A DNA stretch of 64,000 nucleotides, from positions 1,364,001-1,428,000 of the forward strand of contig NC_088325.1 in NCBI RefSeq assembly GCF_910592395.1. The letters run 5' to 3'. Position 1 is the first letter of the stretch; each line of letters opens with the position of its first letter. Shown here piece by piece: positions 10,844 through 22,886 of this stretch. Below the pieces are notes generated by a model, which worked only from the letters and a program-made list of their open reading frames with translations, was not told the DNA's origin and did not search any database. The position numbers were made by a program, and so were the translations under genes. This DNA comes from Lineus longissimus (lineage: Eukaryota; Nemertea; Pilidiophora; Heteronemertea; Lineidae).

Positions 10844-11039
10844 GAAAGTCTGTCATGTTAATTACTCAAAGATGCAGGGACATTAGTAGAATGTCCAATT
10901 AAGTATATTGTACATTGCTTTGTCTGTATTCAGTGTAATGTTCTTTTCTGTATTTTCTTAACTTGCTTACTGTTTCAAATTGTACTAGATTTCCTCAGTA
11001 CGAATAAACATATCTATATAATAATACTGGAAGAGGACG

Positions 11040-12105
11040 AATAAAGTCACACTTAGAGGTGTTAGATCGCCTTGAAATTTTGCATGAATGGTGGTGACAC
11101 CTTGCCCTGATGCAACGTCTTGGTTTTGTTCAAAAATTTACTTCAGCGGAGCAGTAATGAGGGCTTTTTAATCGGACACTGTCTATTCTCCTTACCACAA
11201 TTAGTTATGAAGGGGCTTAATCAATTACCTGCACTCCCTGTGGGGTGAATAACATTACCTTTTGAACAGCTGGCTGTAGGGGATGATTGGAACAGCCGGT
11301 ATACCTGCTGACCTGCTGAACCCAGTTTAATGTTATTTTCAATCCATGATTGCAGGTCACCTGATTTTTGAGATTTCGCGGGAAATGAAATTGTAAACCA
11401 ACACATGTGTGCAGTTCAAATGTAAACAAAAATTTATTTTTGGTTTGGTTGCTGGACTTGGGTTTTCCCGCAGTTAGGAGCTGGGGTCAAATAGGTGGTC
11501 TATTGTTTATGGGTGCTGTTTTAGTCAAAGCTAGCCCTTGATTATGAAGGGATTTTCAAGTTAAGGTGACCATGGTCTGTTTATGTGCTCACCACAGCTT
11601 TCAATACTTGATGTATCTGAAGAGGCACTCTGAACTTGGCATGGCCTTATCAAGGAGCTGCTCACGGTGCTGAACTTTTAGCTTGCCTGTCGACTAAGTG
11701 CCTTGCCCGAGACATTGCTACATGTAGGAGGAGCACGCATTTTAAAGTTACAGTAGTGATAGAACAATTGGTTCGAGCCATTTGGAAGCCGACATGTGAA
11801 GGCCTATCTGAGTTCTCCTTCTTCTTCTCTGTATAAAAAGGGGCATTGCTGACTAAGGAACGAGGCATATTGACATTGCCTCATCATCTCTATCGGACCA
11901 ATTGATAAACTTTGTTATGCACTCATACATCACGCCACAGCTAGGTCCGAGTCTGTGGACAAATGGTTTGTTTAATTTGTCTCTTCGATATATCCCCTTT
12001 GATATTGCATTAGATTTTCATCGCAATTCAATCTATTCATGATCAAGATATAGCCCATTTGAACCTGCCTGCGCCACGGGTATAATGCTAGTATATATAT
12101 ATAAG
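11040..12105 (-). repeat. Dispersed 1.07-kb repeat, copy 1
   Basis: This is an inverted copy of 48375-49425. Shared landmarks, read on the minus strand, are ACTAGCATTATACCCGTGGC, CGCAGGCAGGTTCAAATGGG, a 68-codon open frame (11868-11662), a Gln-rich stretch with [10 protein letters not shown], and TACTGCTCCGCTGAAGTAAA near the far end. The class of element is not recognised; no transposase or TIR is visible. Confidence 0.7.
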
Positions 12106-12384
12106 TCAATAATAAACCTGGCTGTAGTCTCCTGTTCCTCCTTTGATCCCCAGGTCTTCGTTTCTGTTGACCGAAAAACCACAAATGGCTTTTCAGAAGC
12201 TCACAAAACTTTATTTCTAAGAGTGTAAGCTACATCATGACAAGATACAATGTAGTGTCTCTCAAATGTGATAGATCAGAACCTTTCTTCCGTGTACTTA
12301 CCACTTCTGCTCCGCGAGGAATGATTCCTTCAGAAGGTTGAACAATCCTGATGTCAATACCCATCCAAACCAAAAAGTCGCAAA

Positions 12385-12720
12385 AATGTCCTGCTCTGAA
12401 TGCACGCTCTACAGTTTATACGTTTGGCTATGAATGCAGTTTCTAAAGTTCGATAATGCCGCATGCATTTTATTTGGTCAGAAAATTTTGCCGTGAATGC
12501 ACGAAAAATGTTGCGCTGAATGTACTTTCTAAAGCTGGAAATCGCTGCACAGAAAGCACTTTCTAAAAGGGGAAAATGCTGCACAGAAAGCACTTTCTAA
12601 AGTTGGAAAATGCCGGTCCTAATGCACTTTCTCCAGTTGGAAAATTTTACTCTGAAAGCTCTTCCTAAAGGCAGAAAATGCTGCTCAAACTTCAATGTCT
12701 AAAGTTCGCACTCCTTTAAA
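12385..12720. repeat. Degenerate minisatellite, about 34-36-bp monomer
   Basis: About nine or ten diverged copies of a monomer like GCACTTTCTAAAGTTGGAAA followed by ATGCTGCACAGAAA. The best-preserved neighbours are at about 12544-12610. No coding signal is seen. Confidence 0.7.
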
Positions 12721-13618
12721 TTCGAAAATCATACACTGGGTGCACTATTTAACATTGTAAATGATGCAAAGAAACTTATAAATCCTGTACAGTATAGACA
12801 ACAGGGGAAAATTACCGGCAATCTGATGACCGGTAACTACACGCTGTGATGATTGACCAGGATTTCGTCGCGAGAGTGCTATATTTGGTACTTTTAGGCG
12901 AAGTGCCCAACACAACGATGCGCCGGGTCCACCAACTGCTAAAGATTAATTAGAGTAGATCCATGAGTGTTTTGCACTGAGAGGCTTCCTCAAATAGAAA
13001 ATGACTCCAAACTTGTTGGTTAGCCACCAGCTAGTTAAATATCATCCTGAAGCTCAGGCGAACACTCGGAACTATCGACCGAGTACGTGTGCGAGAGCAG
13101 GAGAATATACGACTGACTCTGGATTTTCGAGGATGGCTTGATATAGGGTATAATCGCTTCCCGCCAGGCACCCGGTGTAACATCTGTGGTTGTTTCCCAT
13201 GTGTCAGTGTATCCAAACAATAGGCAGCTAGAGAGACCATGACTTTTCAATAGGGGGATACACAGAAAAACTTGTCAATCTGTCTTTTAGCGTTCCCAAA
13301 CAATGAGGGGAAACACTCAAAAATAGAAACACTCAAAAACATTACACCGGCATCAGAGATATGTGTTTGGAAGTGGCAGAGTGTCTCATAAGCCAAAGCT
13401 GGCTGGCCCTTTCAGTGAGAGTGACATTATACATGCTTCCCGAAATTGGTGACTTGCGTTGGAACTAACTTTTTCCCCCTTGTCCGTCATCAAAGGCATT
13501 CAAGTGTGTTGGTTAACCATAACTATCTCATTTGTCCCTCCACCATAAGGCCTAGTTTCCCCTTATGACATCACTATTTCGGACACTCAGCGCCCCATTT
13601 CTGGAAAGGTGTATAGGG

Positions 13619-15256
13619 CTTATTATAAACCGCGAGATGAGAAATCGCGAAATCGCGAGATGAGTAATCATTATTTTCTGCCACAAGATTTTCTACTTCC
13701 CTGGACCATGACAATCACCATTTCTAACGCTGCTGTCCACTTCGGCCGAAGACAATACAAAGGTTACATACAACTCCATGTTCATCGTGACCACAAAGGT
13801 TTTTGCAACTTATCAAGATATACTGTGAGTATATTACCAATGCTGCATGCATCAAGATTATTTTCCCGTTACGCCTGGCGGCACAAGTCGGCTTACTGGA
13901 CTTTGCGCAATATTTCGCCAAAAAAGTATTCTACGCAACGGTCCCTAGGTGACTTTTCCTATTCATAATACACAGCCTGTCCATCCTAGATCGTGGTTAC
14001 ATGGGGAGTAATCGTTGTAAAATTAGGCCAAACGCAAAGACAGTTAACCCGGGTACCACTATGTTTACGATGCGAACAAGCCGTGTAAGTCATTATCAGC
14101 ATTTTTTTCATTGAACTTTTGCAGTTACAGCGTCACAGGGAGCAGCATTGAACGGTAAACAGGTTCACATCATATTCAGACAACGGTTTGTAACGGCCAT
14201 ACAGGAAACGATTCGTATCAAAAACCGACAATCACAACTATTCCCTTGCTGAGAGTATACATTACGCGCATACATAACATTCAGACATTTGAGCTTCCAA
14301 GCTTTGAGAAATAACAGGTCATGTGCGAATTTGTAAACAAAGTTTTAAGTCCAGACCTCAAGCGGTTATGGGTACACACTACATTTATTATCAAATTGAT
14401 GCATTAAAAAGTTGAATTGGTCAAGTTTAGCGCCCCATAGATTTTTCCGAAAGACATGCCGATGAAAATCAATTTCCGGCAGATAATACAGCCCGGGGTT
14501 AGATCTTCAAACCATAGAAATTTTGTTGTGGGCTGACCGTGATAATTACCAGGTTGGGGGTCTGAAGTTTTGGGGGTCATTTTCGACCATTTGTGACCGG
14601 TGAATCGACTTTTCAGCCAACGAGGGGTTAATTTGGCCATTGGGACCACAAAACTTAGGCTCCTAAACTGAAACGTCGTCATCGTTTTCTTCTAATGGAA
14701 AGGAAATTCATGATTTTGATTTTAAAAAACACGTATTCATAATGGAAAACACATCCATACTGGTGACTGACACCATGTATCGAACTTGACGTACCGGGGT
14801 AAAACATAATGGTCGCTCCCCCGTTTCGCTCGTTTCGTTTCGTTGCGCAAAGTCCAGTAAGCCGCACAAGTCAAAACATGCATTCCAGATGTCTTTGATG
14901 TGGCACACATAGGAGTATCAATCTACGTGTCCTTGATATGCTACACAAGTGTCTTTGCTTTGGTTTGTCTTTATTTGCGGTAATAACCGCCCATAACCGA
15001 TAACACAGGGCATGCACCTGGTGAACGTCTGGTCATCCCTAAAAATAGCGCGAGATAGTCTGACCATCGAAACTCGGCTCTAAATAGGTTAAATTCCACA
15101 CCTATTTCAATGGGCAAAGCTCTCTACTACAGCCTCGGTTTCATGAATGTTCGCCTTTTCAGGTTCCATATTTACAATACATCCTGTGGCGAATGGTACT
15201 CTCACCGAGGTTGGCATCTCGCGATTTCGCATTCCGCATCTCGCGGTTTATAATGC
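13619..15256. mobile_element. Non-autonomous DNA transposon with about 40-bp TIRs
   Basis: The left end TTATAAACCGCGAGATGAG (continuing to about 13664) is repeated in inverted form at 15214-15254 (CATCTCGCGATTTCGCATTC, then GCATCTCGCGGTTTATAA). A second inverted pair lies inside, at 13880-13910 and 14843-14870 (CTTACTGGACTTTGCGCAA). The interior has no transposase-like frame. The TTATAA at both outer edges may be the target duplication or part of the TIR. Confidence 0.65.
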
Positions 15257-15259
15257 CAC

Positions 15260-16145
15260 ATTATAGTAACCAAACTTTACTTTTAGGCCTACTTACAACC
15301 GACCGGATTCCGTTGCGAAAGTAACGTGTTCTACATTTAGATGAAGTGTCCAATTAAATGATGCAACGTAGTCATTTAACTGCAACAAAGCTATTATAAT
15401 TAGAGTAGCTTATTTTCCAAATTCTGAAGACTGTTGCTCATGGGTTTGTTCTTAGCTGCTTTTGCGCATTTTTATGGGACCCACCGTCATTGGATCCATG
15501 ATGGAATTCCCAACCATGGGCCATCATAGAATCGATGATGGGATCCGTGTATAAAAGTATTGATAATCTTCATAGATCCAGCCTCACTCTTAGAATTAAA
15601 GGTTTGTCAGCTTTTGAAAAATCTTTAACGGATTTAGGCCAACATAAAACATATACACCGTCGAGGATTTTCACGATCTCAAAAACCAACTGGGAGTTTT
15701 CCTTTTACCAAAAAATCCTCTACGGGTTGCAAACATGTATTTGTTTTGTCCGATAAATATTTGATGGTTAGCTGAAAAACCCTCATTTCTGAAAAAAGTC
15801 TGCATCAATGATGGATGGATAGACACTTTCGCCTCTGGTGACAACTCCACCAGTGTCCACTTGAAAAAGTGCGGTGTCGGCCTCGGACACTTCAACTCAT
15901 CCTCGAAACCAAGTCTTGGCCCAGTTGAAAATGTCAATAAGTCACTTCAACTAATGGGTTTTGCAGAGTGCGGTATTCACTAGTTAAATTTTGATGTTTC
16001 ACTTAATACATGCACCTAGAGTGTGGAAAGCATCGCATAAACCATACTGAACTTCCAGCACTGGTGCCACCGTAGCGTCTGACATGCCGATATTGACGTC
16101 TACTCACGAATCCCAATGGTAGACCAAGTGATTTTAGGGGCATGA
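15260..16145. other. Intergenic, no gene seen
   Basis: Only short frames without recognisable domains. Around 15485-15550 there is a palindrome-rich patch with GGATCCATGATGG and CCATCATAGAATCGATGATGG. Confidence 0.4.
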
Positions 16146-16149
16146 GAGA

Positions 16150-16245
16150 ATCATTTGTTCCCTGGACATTATCAGTACTTGTACACCACAGGGGATCGAA
16201 CCTGGGACCTCAGCGCTGACGTTTCCACTCAGACAGCCCTACAAT
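16150..16245 (-). mobile_element. tRNA-derived SINE head
   Basis: The minus strand shows an A box (TGTCTGAGTGG, at about 16225-16235) and a B box (GGTTCGATCC, 16193-16202) at tRNA spacing, with GCTGAGGTCCCAGGTTCGAT between and around them. The A box is like that of tRNA-Ser/Leu. The acceptor stem is not complementary, so this is a SINE rather than a tRNA. The 3' body runs towards lower coordinates, with an unclear end. Confidence 0.55.
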
Positions 16246-16259
16246 ACTCGATGCTTATT

Positions 16260-16885
16260 GGGTGTCAGTCTACCGATTTTAGAACATTAAATGGTGAAGA
16301 GGACGAGGTATTGAGATTACGGTTTCGATTTTAGAAAAAAGTCAATACTAGTAAATGCAATGGGAAAAAACATGTGTCTCCAAAAAAATAATTCAAAATG
16401 ACAATTCTCCGATTTACGATTCATACATTTTAGCAGATACATTCATTGTGGGGAAATCAATGAAGCTATTACTCAATGTCTGTTATGTTATTCAAAGGTA
16501 GATTTCATGATCAGTGCAGACTTTGTTTAGGTCACTTCGTCTTGAACTGGTTTTCAGACGCTCAATAGTCTCGTCTAGATGCGTCATTAATTAATCATGT
16601 CACGGGAACCGCGATTGTTATATCTGAAGGCACGAAACAATACGTGCTCCAAAAAACTTAATTGGGTCAATAATATTCGATTGATTCAAAATTCATTTGT
16701 GATAGCGTCGGTAAGTTCACGCAGTGGCCAGTCAGCAACTTTTTCATTTTGAGAAAACTCAACTCAAAGATTCTGTATAGTTTGAATGACTCTGGGTTGG
16801 ATGCACTGCCGTATATTTTGTTATGAAAACTACATTGAATATCAACATGATAATTGGTCTGTAAGTAGATACATGTATGTAGGTA
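16260..16885. other. Intergenic, no gene seen
   Basis: A/T-rich sequence with short frames only, ending where the 130-bp satellite begins. Confidence 0.4.
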
Positions 16886-16887
16886 CA

Positions 16888-17272
16888 CGAGCTACTCCAG
16901 CTTCATGAGCTACATGAGCTTCATGAGCTACTTGTGCTGTCTTCACCAGCACATTGAGCTAGCTCTTCCAGTCAGAAAGGCCCCGAAGTTGTCCCAGGTA
17001 CATGAGCTACTAGCTTCATGAGCTACATCAGGTAGGCTACTTGACTTGCCTTGTAGGGCACCTCTGCTGTCTTCACCAGCACATTGAGCTAGCTCTTCCA
17101 GTCAGAAAGGCCCTGAAGCTGTCCCAGGTACATGAGCTACGAGCTTCATGAGCTACATCAAGTAGGATACTTGACTTGCCTTGTAGGGCACCTCTGCTGT
17201 CTTTACCAGCACATCTAGATAGCTCTTCCAGTCAGAAGGGCCTTGCAGCTGTCCTAGGTACATGAGCTACGA
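16888..17272. repeat. 130-bp satellite, left array
   Basis: About three copies of a 130-bp monomer with landmarks GTACATGAGCTACGAGCTTC, GTAGGCTACTTGACTTGCC, GCTGTCTTCACCAGCACAT and AGCTCTTCCAGTCAGAA. GGTACATGAGCTAC recurs at about 16996, 17126 and 17256. A monomer length not divisible by three argues against coding. The same satellite recurs at 57840-58745. The array ends directly in a P450 exon fragment. Confidence 0.85.
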
Positions 17273-17804
17273 GTAGTATCGCCAATTCCAGAGTGTGGGC
17301 GGTAGTGTCGCTTCCGGCCCCGAAGAGTTCGAAGATAACAGTCTTCAGCTGCTCATCTGGAGTAAATAGATGAAAAACATAGCAACTTTTCAATGCCAAT
17401 GTGCAAGAGTATTTCTTTTACCGATGGGAAATATTTTGATGATCGACGCTTCCAATAGGGGCAGAGAAGATCGGTATTGTCGAACATTTCGAACATAGTG
17501 GCAAGAGTAGCAACTACCAATCGCTTTGTCAGCTCGCGATTCTGTGGCTTGTTTCACGACAGGACTAAAGACCCTGCTCTATAAAGAGTAGGTTACTTTT
17601 TGTATTAGCACCTGTGAACAGGACATTTGGAACGGGCGCTACTAAAGACACTACTAAGTCGAGTGACTTACCCAAGAAAGGACTTCCGAGAACGGGTACA
17701 CTCCAGGGTCCCGGGGGAAGGTTGGCGTAGAGCTTCCTCCTTCTTAGGTAGAGATAACCGAGAAGAATCAGCGAAAGGATGACGAGAAAAGAGGCGGTGT
17801 CCAT
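17271..17804 (-). pseudogene. Truncated P450 (exon 1' plus an exon 4 fragment)
   Basis: An intact 133-nt exon-1 variant (17804-17672, [20 protein letters not shown] then [16 protein letters not shown]) has its own upstream sequence related to the other genes' promoters. It is followed by the first 86 nt of exon 4 (17356-17271), which holds the I-helix AGSDTTAHT. Exons 2, 3 and 5 are absent. The fragment stops at the satellite (CTACGAG joined to TAGTATCG). This is the remnant of a sixth gene and cannot make a P450. Confidence 0.85.
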
Positions 17805-17819
17805 CTTTGCTGCCAAACA

Positions 17820-18840
17820 CTCGAAATCAGCAGACAGGTTAAACTGATACAGCAGGCCTATTAAAGCCGCGCCAGTTGTTTTTATTGATTCCCAGGCTGG
17901 TAGATGGTAATCCTTTGAATATAGGCAATTTATTAACGATAAACATGTATAATTATATGTTAATAGGTCACGTTGGAGTAGTGTTTTTTTAATTAATCTG
18001 GAGTTTTTTGCAAAAATTCCCCGAAACGTCAACGCGAACGCCTGTCCCAATGTTCTACATTGTTACCAGGAGATCGAACCGTGCTACAGCACATATCAAA
18101 AGCAACACCGACAGCTTATGATATCTCCTGAACTATTCAACCGTTTTCAATGCAGTTTGCACAAGGTTGTCGCAAATGTTGTTGTCTGTATGATCATTAT
18201 GATTACAATGTGCATTATGTAATTGTCAATATGCAAAAGGTCAAAAAAATAATTTCATCCAAAAAAACACAATAAAAGCAATGGTGTTGTAGTACTGCAA
18301 AATAAGACTTGCTGAGGTGTTTTCATGTTCGTATTTTATCAGGGTTCCGAACTATCATGCTTTTTCTGCACAAATATCAACATACCATAGATACTCTTTC
18401 TATTGACCTTTGAGATCTGCCCCCAAACTTCCACCACCTCAACATGCACTGTGCCGTGATATGGGGCCTAGTCAAAACAAGCAAAGACAATTCATAATGT
18501 TTTATTATTACCCTTTATTATTCCAATTACATGTATTACACATAATTATCCCATTCAACAGCATACCTCAGGGTTATTGACACCGTGATGTAATGTCACT
18601 TATTACACTCCTGCGGTGAACAGATGTCTTTTAGCAAGAGTTATAAAGAGAATAGCTAGCATTTGCTTCGAAGTATAAGTACGCTAGAGTACTCGTTGCA
18701 AGTATCACTTACACTCCGGACGCAGTGGACCGGCCTCGTCCCTCGCCCTACGGAGCCCCAATTAGGATGACGCAATAAAGTGCCCAGGGAGTCTAGTATC
18801 ACTAGGCAATCGTTACCAAGGGCGAGGTTTGGAGATTGAC
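17820..18840. other. Spacer between the truncated P450 and gene A
   Basis: It contains P450 promoter-like remnants next to 17804. A 100-bp dispersed repeat at about 18112-18212 matches 52333-52433 (ATGATATCTCCTGAACTATT, GTTGTCTGTATGATCATTAT). A segment at about 18715-18785 (GGACGCAGTGGACCGGCCTC, CCAATTAGGATGACG) matches 50195-50275. No gene is seen. Confidence 0.6.
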
Positions 18841-19207
18841 GATTCCAGTCACAAAAAATTAATTCGACCATTATTAACCTTGACCTCGTCCGGGAAACCG
18901 AGGTAACCAATAGGGTTAAAAGTCTGAACATCGTATATCAAAAGAGCACGCCATCCGAAATCACTGTGGTCCAAGGAAATTGAAATGCAGTTATTTAGAA
19001 CGCAGTAGTGCAGTTATTAGGCTATGCATACGAATTTGCTAAAACTTGGTTTTTATAGTATATACATGTATATTATATATCAATCACCCTGCAAACTACC
19101 TTATCCTGAAAATCACTATCAGCTTTATTCTGAAAAGTATACAGTGTGACTAAAAAATCACGCGGCGTCTTCATTATACGATCGCCCATCACTCTGCGAG
19201 TCAATGG

Positions 19208-22200
19208 TTAGCCCGTCGATCTCGGCCGCACGCATATCTCAAATGGGGCTGGCGCGTTCGTCACACCGAACACCCCTTGAAGACTTGGAGTTGCAGCGCC
19301 CTCTGGTTTCGTAAACGTAAACTTCTGAAGAAGCGCCACCAAGACGAGAAATATCTCCATTTTCGCAAGTCCTTCGCCTGGGCATTGACGCCGACCTAAA
19401 AGAAATCAGATAATTATAAACACAATGAAACGATTCGTCCACGGCGGTGACCGTTGTTGGCCCCAAACTATGTTGGTCTCGTGTAGAAGGTACACAGGTA
19501 CCCCCAACCAAGGCGCCTGGTGCCTTGTTTGGAAACTAATCTAACTGGGTTTCAACGTCGGGATCAACTTAGACCCCTACAGGTGGCGCCGGCCTTAACA
19601 AAATGCAGATTCTAACACTACTATTATAAACACTACGAAATAATTCGGCATTGATTCCGACCTGAAAGAAATCAGATGATCATGAATACCAAAAAAAACA
19701 TCGGCGACGTCCAGGAAATAACTCAGCATTGGCGCTGACCTAAAAGAAACCATCGCCCGGTGTAAAAGTTTGAAATGTCCTATGAAATAATGTCCGGGAT
19801 CAAATGATTCTTTTTAGCGCTCCAATCTCTAAGCAACATGTTTTGACGGCCACGGCCTCTATAGAGCCATATACGTCAGAATAAAATAGGAACGGTCACT
19901 TTTTTGAGGGGGAAATTTCTTCTTCTACACCGGCTTAAAAGAACGCAAATAAACAACTTTTCATTCAGGCATTGGATGATAATTCGGCCAGCACAAACAA
20001 GTGCCAGACACCGGTGGTGTACAGTATGTTATTTGCCAGCTATTGCGAATAATCCCACGCCAACAAGATTCGAATTCGTGGCATGGAGTCTGTCACTGTA
20101 CACTTAGCCGTACGCCTTCCATGTTCAGTTTTTGAGAGAATATAGTAGCTTTTTGGGGATTGTTCATGTACTGTCGCATTTTCATTTGTGCTTACCGATA
20201 GCAAAAGGTATGAGTTCGGGTTTGTGAACAACTCCACCTTTGTCATCCAGGAAGTTACTAGGATCGAAAGCATCAGGGTTCTTCCAAATCTTCGGGTCCC
20301 TGTGTACGGCCCAGATATTTGGCATCATCATGGTGCCTTTGGGGATTGTGAAATTCTGGAACGATACATCTCGGAACAGGTTGCAGTGCGGAAGACCGAA
20401 GCTCGCAATTGTGGCGAAACGTTGTATTTCGAGCACAGCGGCTTCGGTGAAAGGAAGACTTCGGCGGTCTTTCATGGTCGGGAATCGTTCGCCTCCGATG
20501 GCATCTTCGATTTCTGATTGGATCTTCCGCTGTATTTCGGGATGAGTGACCATGAGTAGTATCGCCCATTCTAGAGTGGTGGCGGTAGTCTCGCTTCCGG
20601 CCTCGAAGAGGTCGGTGAAGACAGTCTGCAGCTGCTCATCTGGAGAAAGAAAAAACGTAGCAACTTTTCAATGCCAATGTGCAAGAGTATTTCTTTTACC
20701 GATGGGAAATATATTGATGATCGACGCTTCCAATAGGGGCAGAGAAGATCGGTATTGCCGAACATTTCGAACATAGTGGCAAGAGTAGCAACTACCAATC
20801 GCTTTGTCAGCTCGCGATTCTGTGGCTAGTTTCACGACAGGACTAAAGACCCTGCTCTATAAAGAGTAGGTTACTTTTTGTATTAGCACCTGTGAACAGG
20901 ACATTTGGAACGGGCGCTACTAAAGACACTACTTACTGATTAATTTACTTACTTACGGTTATGGTAAACACCGGAAGCTGTGGACCAGCCTCGTCTCTCC
21001 CCCTGAACCACAAGTCATTTATTTTTCCGATGTTCGCACGCGACAACCACAATGAAATTTGGCAGGGTGCCAACCAATCATAAGGTCGCTTTCATATGCA
21101 GTGTGGTGTGAACACGCCTAGCAACATGTCGCCACTTGAACACATTCTCACCTAATTTATTCATTAGTTCATTTTCTTTTTTACGATACTGACCTGTAAA
21201 TGTGTTGTTTGGATCCTTCTTGTCCTGCTTTTCTTTCTCAGCAATGTAGGCATCGAGGAAATCAGCAATATTATCAGGATTAAAGCGCTTCTTGTGCTCG
21301 TTGATGAGTTTCACCGCAAAGCCCTCCGTGGCCCGAACGTTCTTCTTGATCGTGGCATAGTTGAAGAGGTCTCCCGGTATGTGGCGCAATGACGGAAATA
21401 TACTCAGCAAGGATTCGCTCGGCATCAGAGTGAGGTTTTCTTTGAATCGCGTGACGAAATATAGAAATTCCGGATCCTCATAATCATACCTCTGGCCAGC
21501 CAAAATCGCCAAGATTACGTTCGCAGTCGCCATGCTTAGTAATGGACCGATCTCGAAACTTCTGCCTCCCTTCTTCCCAATTTCGTCGATGAGTTGATGG
21601 ATTTCCTCTTCGATTTTTTCTTCGGCGGCCATCTTGCCCATGCCCATATCTCGTAGCACCGAGAGCGAGAGCCGGCGATGTTCTTTCCATAGTTGGCCAT
21701 CAGCGCTGCCAATACCTGGAGTGTGCAGAAGACGACTCAAAAAACATAGCTCAAGTATTAAGAGGGAGTAGAGTGTGAACCTGGGCGATCGCAGCGCCAC
21801 CTTACGTGAACGTTATATGTGCGTCATTTCTGCCTGTGGCACGGGTTACATCAGCCTTGTTCCCGTCATCAGCACCGAATTCTCATGGGAATAATGGCTA
21901 CGCCATCCTGAGGAAATCAGGGGTTAATGTCCGGCGCTGCATTTGTGTAAATTTTACTAATGCTCCCGAAAATGAGTAATTATAGGGCCTACTTATATGG
22001 ACTTTGGCCCGATTGGTTTATAGGAGTTTTGCATTGACTTGGACATTTCAGCTCTACCTTTTTTGTTGAGATACAGGAAGAAGACGATGTTGGGTCTGTC
22101 CAAGAAATCCTCGCCTGACAGCGCCGCCTTTATCGAATCGAATGAATTGAGTAGTATGCAGAGTTGTTGTCCCAGACTGATCGTAATGAGGTCAGAGTTG

Positions 22201-22846
22201 AATTCCTTGGACATCCGCATCGCCTCCATTCGGAGGTCTTTACCTGCGAAGTAGATTCGAAGTAGCCCATTATATAGCCTCGATCCGCTACGCTGTACCT
22301 AGCCTATGTGCTACCTCGAAAAAAACCAGGAATTCCAACCCAAAGGCATTTAAGCTTAAGCCATGATGAAAAACAGGTTTGACGTCACAGTTGGACGTCA
22401 GAAGGCTGGCCAACCAATCAGGCCATTGTTTCGTCAACAAATGAGTTTCACAATAGGAACATCGCACTTCGTCCCTTTTGGGGGCGAAGTATTGGTCTAG
22501 ATCGAGAGGAGCATTCAAACTATAATGAGCCAGTGTCGAAGTTGAATATTCATGTATCCCCTGAAAAAGTATCTCGCCTCTGACTCTCAAACTTTGTTCC
22601 GTGAACAATCTATCCTCAAACATTTCGAATTTCTACACCTTGGTTTAGCATTTGTTTAAAGTGACACGTTTCTAGCCCATCTAGGAGGTCTGGGTTATTG
22701 AGTGACTTACCTAAGAAAGGCAGACTTCCGAGAATGGGTACACTCCAGGGTCCTGGGGGAAGGTTGGCGTAGAGCTTCCTCCTTCTGAGGTAGAGATACC
22801 CGAGAAGAATCAGCGAAAGGACGACGAGAAAAGAGGCGGTGTCCAT
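19208..22846 (-). CDS. Cytochrome P450, CYP2-like (gene A), 491 aa
   Basis: Five exons (22846-22711, 22243-22058, 21715-21194, 20639-20196, 19395-19208) join in phase 1 to give 491 aa, the normal length for a microsomal clan-2 P450. Visible parts are an N-terminal membrane anchor (residues 5-20), the hinge PPGP (30-33), C-helix WKEHR (117-121), I-helix AGSETT (295-300), K-helix ExxR (EIQR, 352-355) and the heme loop FAIGRRQCPG, with Cys434 as the iron ligand. It should be an ER mono-oxygenase using electrons from P450 reductase; the substrate is unknown. No stop or frameshift is seen. The ATG at 22846 is used because the in-frame sequence upstream has no ATG. An AATAAA lies at 19124-19129, about 80 nt past the stop. 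This gene lacks the extra exon 1' found in B, C and E. Confidence 0.9.
19625..19739 (-). other. Two decoy copies of the heme-cysteine exon start (gene A)
   Basis: Inside intron 4 two sequences mimic the real exon 5 boundary. At 19739, TTTCTTTTAG is followed by GTCAGCGCCAATGCTGA. At 19661, TTTCTTTCAG is followed by GTCGGAATCAATGCCGA. Spliced to exon 4 in phase 1 they would read GQRQC-stop and GRNQCRIIS-stop, against the true GRRQCPGEG. Equivalent pairs are in all five genes (near 25739/25818, 31951/32030, 38169/38248 and 45152/45231). Confidence 0.75.
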
Positions 22847-22880
22847 GTCTGCTGCCAAACACTCGAAATCAACAGACAGG

Positions 22881-22886
22881 TTTATA
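22881..22886 (-). promoter_or_regulatory. TATA-like box of P450 gene A
   Basis: TATAAA lies exactly 35 nt upstream of the ATG. The same box is at the same distance in genes B (29097-29102), C (35310-35315), D (42257-42262) and E (50703-50708). The orphan exon 1' at 17804 has a changed sequence here (GGTTAAACTG). If the box is used, the 5' UTR would be very short. Confidence 0.45.

Noticed and set aside
13609-13968. 119-codon plus-strand frame inside the 1.6-kb TIR element
   Set aside because: It begins in the TIR, has no domain and no DDE motifs.
20188-20545. Open frames on the plus strand opposite P450 exon 4, repeated in every unit
   Set aside because: They are antisense shadows of a well-defined exon; their conservation follows from the P450 code.
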